A stretch of 9,480 nucleotides of DNA from Kangiellaceae bacterium (lineage in GTDB: Bacteria > Pseudomonadota > Gammaproteobacteria > Enterobacterales > Kangiellaceae). The stretch is taken from positions 1 through 9,480 of the forward strand of contig JAUUYO010000136.1 of assembly GCA_030590405.1 (NCBI GenBank). The letters are read 5' to 3'. Numbering within the stretch: position 1 is the stretch's first letter; each line of letters begins with the position of its first letter. The notes beneath the pieces are model-generated. The model did not search any database, was not told where the DNA came from, and was given only the letters and a program-made list of their open reading frames with translations. This document shows, in pieces, positions 1 to 4,826 of this stretch. A program made the translations under genes and the position numbers.

Positions 1-1362
1 GCATTACTTGCGATTGGTTTAGCGGTCGATAATCCGGTTAAAACCCTCAACAGCTTATTGATTATTCTAAAATCCATATTAAAGCGGACGGCTTATTTAG
101 AATTGCTGAGCGAGAATTTACCGATCCTTCAACACTTGGTCGATTTAGTCAGTCGAAGCGATTGGATCGTGCAGCGATTATCTGATTGCCCAATATTATT
201 TGACGAACTTTTATACCCCAATAGTTTGTATGAGCCACTGCAAACCAGTGATTTACAAAGTGAATTGCAACAAAGTCTGTTACGGGTTAATGAAAATGAT
301 GAAGAACAAATTCTGGATGCCATTCGTCGCTTTAAACAGATCAATGAGTTGCGAGTGGCCGCCGCATTATTGTCTGAGCGACTGAGTATTTCCCAGGTGA
401 GTCGGTATCTGACTCAACTGGCGCAAGTGATTATTCAAACGGCTATCAATCAGTGCTGGCGAGTTATTACATTACGACACGGTGAGCCAGAGGCTCTCGC
501 TACAGCGAATCAAAGCCGGGATGACTCATTGCTTTCTACTGCCACAGGATTTACGGTTATTGCTTATGGTAAATTGGGTGGGTTTGAACTGGGCTTTAAC
601 TCGGATCTTGATTTGGTTTTTCTTTTTGATCAGCCTCTGGACTCACAAACCAGTGGAAAAAAGCCCATCAGTATCAGCCGTTTTTATACTCGTTTTGCGC
701 AAAAGCTAATTCATTTTCTTTCCACCAGAACCAGCCTGGGCGTTTTGTATGAAGTCGATATGCGGCTCAGACCTTCGGGAAATTCTGGTATGTTGGTCAG
801 TCATATTGATGCCTTTAATGACTACCAAAATGAAAGCGCCTGGACTTGGGAGCATCAGGCGTTAGTCAGAGCCCGAGCAATTGCTGGAGATGTAAAGCTG
901 AGTCAAAAATTTGAACATATTAGAAGTCGCATCTTAAACGCAAAAAGAGATCAACTGAAACTTAAAACTGATGTGATAGATATGCGTAATAAAATGCGCC
1001 AAGAGCTGGATAAATCAACCTTGGATCTAATCGACCTTAAACAATGTATAGGAGGTTTGGTTGATATAGAGTTTTTATCGCAGTATCTGATTTTATATTG
1101 TCCCCATGAGAACCAGGGCCAAAGTGAATCAGTTGGACAAAATTCGCCGCCTAGCAATACCGTTGAAGCGCTTAAATATGTTCAGGCGAATCAACAGATA
1201 AATCAAAAAGATGCGCTGAAATTAATTAAAGTTTATCGAAATTATCGTAATAGTCTTAATGAACTGGCAATCGTCAGTGGTGAAAAATTGGTCGATGCTA
1301 AGTTGTTTGTTGATGAAAGAGCGAGTGTTGAAAAAATATGGAATGAAATTTTTACAGACTAA
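1..1362 (+). CDS. glnE: Bifunctional glutamine synthetase adenylyltransferase / adenylyl-removing enzyme, C-terminal part (5' end outside window)
   Basis: GlnE attaches AMP to glutamine synthetase and removes it, according to the PII/glutamine signal, in the cytoplasm. The frame is open from base 1, so the gene enters from the left; about 453 residues are visible, roughly the C-terminal half of a family normally near 950 residues. Visible residues (counted from base 1) begin with the helical linker (AYLELLSENLPILQHLV). The second nucleotidyltransferase domain follows, with the signature GKLGGFELGFNSDLDLVF near 190-207, metal-binding Asp202 and Asp204, and a third acidic residue in YEVDMRLRPSG near 253. 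The later signature DLKQCIGGLVDIEFL near 346-359 is also GlnE-type, with Cys-Ile where many relatives have Gly-Pro. In E. coli this C-terminal domain is the adenylylating half. The TTG at 58 is only an internal codon. The stop is TAA at 1360. Identification is secure; the deadenylylating N-terminal half cannot be judged. Confidence 0.95.
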   Translation, partial: ALLAIGLAVDNPVKTLNSLLIILKSILKRTAYLELLSENLPILQHLVDLVSRSDWIVQRLSDCPILFDELLYPNSLYEPLQTSDLQSELQQSLLRVNENDEEQILDAIRRFKQINELRVAAALLSERLSISQVSRYLTQLAQVIIQTAINQCWRVITLRHGEPEALATANQSRDDSLLSTATGFTVIAYGKLGGFELGFNSDLDLVFLFDQPLDSQTSGKKPISISRFYTRFAQKLIHFLSTRTSLGVLYEVDMRLRPSGNSGMLVSHIDAFNDYQNESAWTWEHQALVRARAIAGDVKLSQKFEHIRSRILNAKRDQLKLKTDVIDMRNKMRQELDKSTLDLIDLKQCIGGLVDIEFLSQYLILYCPHENQGQSESVGQNSPPSNTVEALKYVQANQQINQKDALKLIKVYRNYRNSLNELAIVSGEKLVDAKLFVDERASVEKIWNEIFTD

Positions 1363-1667
1363 AAGACTATTAACCAGAGTTTGCTCCGTGAAACGTTGTG
1401 GGTACGGAGGCACAGAGAAAAACTGGATGCACAGAAACATCGTCCTCTAAGTCTCTTGCGATAGTAATGTTAAATATGGAGTGTAGGCGCAGACAACGCA
1501 GCCAAGATCGGATGAATACCGTACTCGCGTTCGCCTAGAGCGTCACGTAAGGGGCATTTTTGCGTTCTTTTTTGCTCTTGAAAAAAGAATGTCGCAGTCA
1601 GAGCGAAGCGCTGCGAAACCGCTTTTGAACTTAAAAAATCAAAGCCTCGCTCTCGGAAAATTAAAAC
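1363..1667. repeat. Non-coding convergent intergenic region with repeat-like, stem-loop-rich sequence
   Basis: I see no credible gene in these 305 bases. Two blocks stand out. The first, around 1371-1425, contains an inverted pair (ctccgt at 1384-1389, acggag at 1404-1409) and the string acggaggcacagagaaa. This resembles degenerate copies of an AACCAC...CACGGAGGCACAGAG-type intergenic repeat seen in many genomes. The second, around 1481-1620, can fold into consecutive stem-loops. Bases 1484-1489 pair with 1532-1537, continued by 1495-1499 with 1527-1531. Bases 1563-1573 pair with 1581-1591, and 1592-1597 with 1611-1616. The block is more GC-rich than the rest of the gap. The arrangement suggests a dispersed intergenic repeat or a structured RNA. 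Repeat status is inferred, because only one copy is visible here. The region must also hold the ends of the glnE and porin transcripts, but I found no classic terminator with a clear T-tract. Confidence 0.45.
1563..1591. other. A/T-rich stem-loop in the glnE-porin intergenic region
   Basis: The stem is cgttctttttt / aaaaaagaatg (11 pairs including one G-T wobble) with the 7-base loop gctcttg. It lies between convergent genes, so it could help end transcription from either side, but it lacks the GC-rich stem of a standard intrinsic terminator. It sits inside the repeat-like block and may simply be part of that element. Confidence 0.4.
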
Positions 1668-2321
1668 CTACAGATCAAACGACTTACTAAAAGAAAAATA
1701 AAGCGACTCATCATCATCCAAATCACTACCACTGATCAAAAGACCAACCCCCACATCAAAACCACCAATTTCAGTGGCATAACTAATATCAAAATACTCA
1801 CCATCAGCTTCATCACCATAAATACCAACAGTACCGGTGAAACCATTATTTTCAATCGCAAGGGTTAAAATAGTATAGTCACTCTCAGTTGCCGCCTCAT
1901 TACCGACCACACCATCCCATTGACCAACACTGTAGCCAAGGCTAAACGCCTCATAGCCAGCCGATAAACTCACTTCGTTATAAGCGCTATCAAAATCGCC
2001 AGTATACTGATACGTAGTTGCGCCAACGCCCAATGAAAAACCGTTTTCCAGTTTGAATCCATAAGCTCCGTAAACATCAACTTCCAGACCATCACTCACA
2101 TCAGCAGCCCATGTTCCAATATTGAAATTGCCATCTTCATAGTCCACACCAACACTTGCAGACGCACCAGTAGTTTGTTGAATGCCGCGAAAGTGATATT
2201 GAGAAACCAGCCCGACGTTAGCGCTGACATCCGCATAGGCCACCTGACTGATACTTGTAGTTGCCAGAATAGCGGCCGAAATAGCAGTAAGTTTTAATGT
2301 TTTACCTGGTTCGATTTTCAT
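1668..2321 (-). CDS. TorF-family putative porin (Gcw_chp / TIGR02001-type outer-membrane protein)
   Basis: This is a 217-residue predicted outer-membrane beta-barrel of a family whose function is poorly known. Residues 1-30 form a signal peptide (basic start, hydrophobic LTAISAAILATTSIS, cleavage likely after AYA at 30). The mature start, DVSANVGLVSQYHFRGIQQT, is the conserved N-terminal strand of the TorF/Gcw_chp group. The rest alternates aromatic, Gly and small residues in short amphipathic strands with acidic turns (for example GSDLDDDESLYFSFSKSFDL). The chain ends in Leu rather than the Phe usual for BAM substrates, although SKSF precedes it closely. The start is supported by AAGGA at 2331-2335, 9 bases upstream. 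It lies downstream of amtB on the same strand after a 174-base gap containing two stem-loops, so it may be read through from amtB or have its own promoter. A link to ammonium or nitrogen uptake is inferred from position only. Confidence 0.85.
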   Translation of the reverse strand: MKIEPGKTLKLTAISAAILATTSISQVAYADVSANVGLVSQYHFRGIQQTTGASASVGVDYEDGNFNIGTWAADVSDGLEVDVYGAYGFKLENGFSLGVGATTYQYTGDFDSAYNEVSLSAGYEAFSLGYSVGQWDGVVGNEAATESDYTILTLAIENNGFTGTVGIYGDEADGEYFDISYATEIGGFDVGVGLLISGSDLDDDESLYFSFSKSFDL

Positions 2322-2361
2322 TGTATTGTTTCCTTAAGTTAAAAAATATTTGAGTCTTATT

Positions 2362-2393
2362 CTGGATAAACCGAAAAAACGACTTTTATCCAG
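2362..2393 (-). promoter_or_regulatory. Perfect 9-bp inverted repeat in the porin leader
   Basis: The arms ctggataaa (2362-2370) and tttatccag (2385-2393) are exact complements around a 14-base A-rich loop. On the minus strand it ends about 40 bases before the porin start codon. It could be a leader hairpin, a weak amtB terminator or attenuator, or a protein-binding dyad. No T-tract follows directly on the minus strand (a T-run appears about 13 bases later), so a strong terminator is unlikely. Confidence 0.5.
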
Positions 2394-2419
2394 GGCCTAT
2401 AGATCGATATGGTCTTCTC

Positions 2420-2442
2420 GACCCTTTGCATAGCAAAAGGTC
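2420..2442 (-). terminator. Stem-loop downstream of amtB, possible transcript end or processing site
   Basis: The arms gaccctttgc and gcaaaaggtc pair over 10 positions with a single C-A mismatch and a 3-base loop (ata). It lies about 55 bases after the amtB stop in the amtB-porin gap. It lacks a downstream T-tract on the minus strand, so it may stabilise the upstream glnK-amtB mRNA or partly separate it from the porin message rather than terminate fully. Confidence 0.35.
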
Positions 2443-2495
2443 ATCATGTTCATGTTTAATTATTTTTGGGTTATAGAAAGGTTGAAGATATAAAC

Positions 2496-3740
2496 TTAAC
2501 TCTGACTACCAACAAACTCCGGATAAGCTTCGATACCACATTCAGATGCGTCGGCCCCATGGTATTCATCTTGCTCGCTAATTCGCACACCCATAATCTT
2601 TTTAATGGCAAACCAAACTACAAAACTTGCTCCAAAGACCCAGGCCGATATAACCGCGATGCCGATAAACTGAGTCAGGAAACTCACGTCTTTGGTAAAA
2701 GGAACCAGCATCACTCCGACGATGCCTGCGACACCATGAACCGATATTGCGCCGACAGGGTCATCGATTTTTATTTTGTCAAAAAAGTTGATGGCAAAAA
2801 ATGCGATGCCTGCACCAATTCCGCCGAATAAAACCGCCTGAGCCGGAGTCGGTGAATCAGGTGCGGCAGTAATAGTTACCAAACCCGCCAAAGCGCCATT
2901 TACAATTAAAGTTAAATCGGCTTTTCCGTAAATAATGGTGCTGAGTAAATAGGCGACCAGTGCGCCTGCTGCTGCTGCTGCGTTAGTGTTCAAAAATATT
3001 TTACCGACGGCGTTAGCGTCTTCTATCGAATTAAGCGTTAACTGAGAGCCGCCGTTAAATCCAAGCCAGCCCATCCACAAGATAAAAGTACCTAAAGCGA
3101 CCAATGGCATATTAGCGCCAGGCATGGCTTTAACGCCTTTGCTGGAATATCTGCCTTTTCTTGGTCCTAATAATATGACACCAGACAAAGCGGCCATCGC
3201 ACCTGCCAGGTGAACGATCCCAGAACCAGCAAAATCGCTAAATCCCATCCCGCCGTCTTCAACACTGGCACCTAAAAAGCCTGCGCCCCAGGTCCAGTAT
3301 CCTTCAACCGGATAAATTACTGCAGTCATAAAAATCGAAAAAATAAGAAATGCAGAAAGCTTCATTCTTTCTGCTACAGCGCCGGAAACAATCGACATTG
3401 CAGTAGCTACAAAGACAACCTGAAAGAAAAAGTCGACTTCTCTTGGTTGAGTGGCGCCTTCAGCAGTTGCATCAATACCAAAGCCAAAACTGGGTAGCCA
3501 GCCTGCGGTGGCGTTGTCAACATACATGATATCAAAGCCCAAAACTTGATAAGCGATACATGCCAATGCGTAAAGTAGAAGATTTTTAGTCAGAATTTCG
3601 GTGGTATTTTTACTTCTTACCAGACCGGCTTCGAGCATTGAGAAACCTGCTGCCATCCACATGACCAGAGCGCCGGAAAAAAGCAGAAAAATAGTGTTAA
3701 ATATGTAATTATGTTCAAAGGCTAAAGCTTCAGTATTCAT
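2496..3740 (-). CDS. amtB: Ammonium transporter, Amt/AmtB family
   Basis: This 414-residue inner-membrane channel conducts ammonium into the cell and is blocked by GlnK when nitrogen is plentiful. The pattern fits the usual 11 membrane helices. Key residues are present: the twin pore histidines His177 (DFAGSGIVHLAG) and His335 (GAISVHGVAGIVG), Asp169 in the family signature, and Phe228 and Ser232 in GWLGFNGGS, matching the gate Phe215 and outer-site Ser219 of E. coli AmtB. The N-terminus enters the first helix directly with no obvious cleaved signal peptide, unlike E. coli AmtB. The cytoplasmic tail, GVRISEQDEYHGADASECGIEAYPEF, matches the regulatory tail that contacts GlnK. AAGAGA lies about 8 bases before the ATG. 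It follows glnK after only 39 bases, so the two are almost certainly co-transcribed from the sigma-54 promoter upstream of glnK. Confidence 0.96.
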   Translation of the reverse strand: MNTEALAFEHNYIFNTIFLLFSGALVMWMAAGFSMLEAGLVRSKNTTEILTKNLLLYALACIAYQVLGFDIMYVDNATAGWLPSFGFGIDATAEGATQPREVDFFFQVVFVATAMSIVSGAVAERMKLSAFLIFSIFMTAVIYPVEGYWTWGAGFLGASVEDGGMGFSDFAGSGIVHLAGAMAALSGVILLGPRKGRYSSKGVKAMPGANMPLVALGTFILWMGWLGFNGGSQLTLNSIEDANAVGKIFLNTNAAAAAGALVAYLLSTIIYGKADLTLIVNGALAGLVTITAAPDSPTPAQAVLFGGIGAGIAFFAINFFDKIKIDDPVGAISVHGVAGIVGVMLVPFTKDVSFLTQFIGIAVISAWVFGASFVVWFAIKKIMGVRISEQDEYHGADASECGIEAYPEFVGSQS

Positions 3741-3779
3741 TGTCTTGTTCTCTTATTAGTTATAGCATTTTCAGGCGTT

Positions 3780-4118
3780 CTAAATGGCATCAAGATCGAT
3801 TTCGTTGGTGCGAATTCGATAAGCTTGTTGAATTTTTGATACAAAAATTTTGCCATCTCCTGGTTTGCCTGTTTTAGCGGATTCGACAATAGCTTCGATA
3901 ATTCTTTCTAAAGAATCTTCACTGACGGCTATTTCGATTTTGATCTTAGGAATAAAATCGTTGGAGTAAGAAGCGCCCCGATAGACTTCTGTGGTGGATC
4001 GTTGACTGCCAAGTCCCTTGACTTCGGTGACGGTCATGCCGCCAATCCCTTCATCAATTAACTTGTCATAGACGTCATTGAGTTTAAAAGGTCTTACTAT
4101 TGCGGTTAGCCAATACAA
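3780..4118 (-). CDS. glnK: Nitrogen regulatory protein P-II (GlnK type), TTG start
   Basis: This is a 112-residue PII signal protein, the normal family length. It senses ATP/ADP and 2-oxoglutarate, docks on AmtB to close it, and in gammaproteobacteria is uridylylated by GlnD; PII proteins also steer GlnE and NtrB. The T-loop tyrosine Tyr51 is present in TEVYRGASYSNDF, although residue 50 is Ser where the PROSITE-type pattern usually has Ala or Glu. The 2-oxoglutarate/Mg residue Gln39, Lys58, the B-loop TGKPGDGKIFV (83-93), Lys90, Arg101 and Arg103 are all conserved. The start is TTG at 4118-4116, supported by a strong Shine-Dalgarno GAGGAG (4127-4132) 8 bases upstream, by alignment to the usual MKLITAI start, and by the lack of any nearer ATG or GTG. 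The second and third residues Tyr-Trp replace the usual Lys-Leu or similar. The symbol glnK rather than glnB is chosen because of the adjacent amtB. Confidence 0.95.
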   Translation of the reverse strand: MYWLTAIVRPFKLNDVYDKLIDEGIGGMTVTEVKGLGSQRSTTEVYRGASYSNDFIPKIKIEIAVSEDSLERIIEAIVESAKTGKPGDGKIFVSKIQQAYRIRTNEIDLDAI

Positions 4119-4200
4119 AACTTGCGCTCCTCTGTTATTTTTCTGCAGTGCTGATTGTCAGTCATGCAGGGGGTCATTATTTTGAATGTAATAGAGCTAA

Positions 4201-4216
4201 TTCAATTTGCGTGCCA
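4201..4216 (-). promoter_or_regulatory. Sigma-54 (RpoN) promoter for glnK-amtB
   Basis: Read on the minus strand the element is TGGCACGCAAATTGAA. It has a perfect -24 box (TGGCACG) and the -12 box TTGAA in place of TTGCA, with the correct 10 bases between the GG and the G of the -12 dinucleotide. Transcription should begin near 4190, giving a leader of about 70 bases before glnK. Sigma-54 control of glnK-amtB is established in enterics. An overlapping sigma-70-like pair (TTGAAT, 18 bases, AATAAT) could provide basal expression. Confidence 0.75.
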
Positions 4217-4267
4217 GCTTGATATATCGTCATTTCAGCGAGATATCTGCAAATTTTGTTAATTTTC

Positions 4268-4282
4268 GCACCTAAAAAGTGC
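4268..4282 (-). promoter_or_regulatory. NtrC-type enhancer site upstream of the glnK promoter
   Basis: GCACCTAAAAAGTGC matches the NtrC pattern GCAC(C)-N5-(G)GTGC, with arms GCAC/GTGC. It is centred about 65 bases upstream of the sigma-54 element, a normal enhancer position. The assignment rests on motif and location; no ntrC gene is in the window. Confidence 0.65.
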
Positions 4283-4294
4283 TTGCAGCTGCAA
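4283..4294. promoter_or_regulatory. 12-bp perfect palindrome between the two NtrC-like sites
   Basis: TTGCAGCTGCAA is exactly self-complementary and directly abuts the upstream edge of the stronger NtrC-type site. It may bind another regulator or be chance. Its place inside the control region makes a regulatory role plausible. Confidence 0.3.
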
Positions 4295-4296
4295 TT

Positions 4297-4311
4297 GCGG
4301 CTTTATAGTGC
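4297..4311 (-). promoter_or_regulatory. Possible second, weaker NtrC half-matching site
   Basis: GCGGCTTTATAGTGC keeps one arm (AGTGC) and part of the other. Its centre is 29 bases from the stronger site, close to the roughly three-turn spacing of paired NtrC sites at glnA. The weak arm keeps confidence low. Confidence 0.35.
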
Positions 4312-4384
4312 ACAATCAGCCTGGATTAATGTCTATTTGTAAAGTAAGTGGGGAGAATTGATTCTTAAGGTCTATTTTTTAGGG

Positions 4385-4413
4385 TTTCAATATTCGGCGA
4401 TGCAGGCTAGAAT
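4385..4413 (+). promoter_or_regulatory. Possible sigma-70 promoter for the zinc-finger gene
   Basis: TAGAAT at 4408-4413 is a good -10 box (5 of 6). The best partner at 17-base spacing is a poor -35, TTTCAA at 4385-4390 (3 of 6). Its location, about 33 bases before the zinc-finger start, is sensible. Confidence 0.35.
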
Positions 4414-4446
4414 GAGGGTCGTTTTAAATCATGTCAGGGAAGTTCT

Positions 4447-4620
4447 ATGAGTTCTGAGCCAAAAACCATTAAAGTCAGTAAGCAGTCTTTACCCGTTAGC
4501 TGCCCGCCAAAAGATACCCCTGCCTGGGATATGCACCCTAGAATTTATATTGCCTTATCTGATGAAAAAACCTCTAGTTGCCCTTATTGTGGTAATCATT
4601 TTGAGTTAGTTGAAGAATAA
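4447..4620 (+). CDS. Small CHCC-type zinc-finger domain protein
   Basis: This 57-residue protein belongs to the zf-CHCC group (Pfam zf-CHCC, related to the small zinc-binding NDUFS6 subunit of mitochondrial complex I). The zinc ligands are visible: Cys19 (VSCPPK), His30 in DMHPRIYIAL, and Cys45 and Cys48 in SCPYCGNHFEL. The conserved HPR(I/V)Y and CPYCG blocks and the total length fit free-standing bacterial members. The ATG at 4447 has AGGGA at 4436-4440, 6 bases upstream; the stop is TAA at 4618. It stands alone, divergent from glnK and 206 bases before the RND operon. The bacterial role is not established; I recall such genes near ilvE and glnE in other gammaproteobacteria, so its presence a few genes from glnE may reflect an old neighbourhood split by the nitrogen cluster. 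The family call is firm and the function open. Confidence 0.88.
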   Translation: MSSEPKTIKVSKQSLPVSCPPKDTPAWDMHPRIYIALSDEKTSSCPYCGNHFELVEE

Positions 4621-4667
4621 CGGCTGTTTTTTAGTTTTTAAACCCATATTATCTTTGAGTCCAATTC

Positions 4668-4681
4668 AGCGCTTAAGCGCT
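4668..4681. promoter_or_regulatory. 14-bp perfect palindrome between the zinc-finger gene and the RND operon
   Basis: AGCGCTTAAGCGCT is exactly self-complementary with no loop. It has no following T-tract, so it is a poor terminator candidate. It lies 48 bases after the zinc-finger stop and about 40 bases upstream of the four-half-site operator-like array. A protein-binding site is the more likely reading. Confidence 0.4.
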
Positions 4682-4707
4682 CACTACCGGCTATCTTTAT
4701 GACATCA

Positions 4708-4752
4708 AATGTAACAATCGAAAATGTAATTTACATTTAATCATGATACATT
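4708..4752. promoter_or_regulatory. Symmetric four-half-site operator-like array upstream of the RND operon
   Basis: The core is the 17-bp palindrome AAATGTAA-T-TTACATTT (4722-4738). The half-site AATGTA occurs at 4708-4713 and 4723-4728, and its complement TACATT at 4732-4737 and 4747-4752. All four are placed symmetrically around base 4730, with outer copies exactly 15 bases from inner ones. The bases between the half-sites do not follow the symmetry, which points to selected binding sites rather than a simple duplication. Promoter-like words overlap it (TGTAAT, TTTACA), though I could not assign a clean -35/-10 pair. It ends 74 bases before the adaptor start. The layout resembles operators of TetR-type efflux repressors, some of which bind as two dimers; the regulator is not in the window. 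Confidence 0.6.
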
Positions 4753-4826
4753 CTCAAGCTAATCGTTCAAAATAGCGCCATCCAGTCCCTCAAAACAGCC
4801 AACTAAGAACATCGGAATTAACGCTT

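Noticed and set aside
1363..1667. Small coding frames in the glnE-porin gap
   Set aside because: Frames are short, lack ribosome sites and recognisable sequence, and cover the repeat-like, stem-loop-forming DNA.
2466..2831. Open frame of 121 codons on the plus strand opposite the end of amtB
   Set aside because: It overlaps a strongly conserved AmtB coding region, has no recognisable domain and a Cys/His/Asn-rich composition typical of a reverse-strand shadow.
4187..4205. Sigma-70-like pair TTGAAT / AATAAT upstream of glnK as the main promoter
   Set aside because: It partly matches and may add basal activity, but the overlapping sigma-54 element with an upstream NtrC-type site is a better and biologically expected explanation.
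4621..4645. Terminator of the zinc-finger gene in the T-rich stretch after its stop
   Set aside because: T-runs are present but I found no stem-loop immediately before them.
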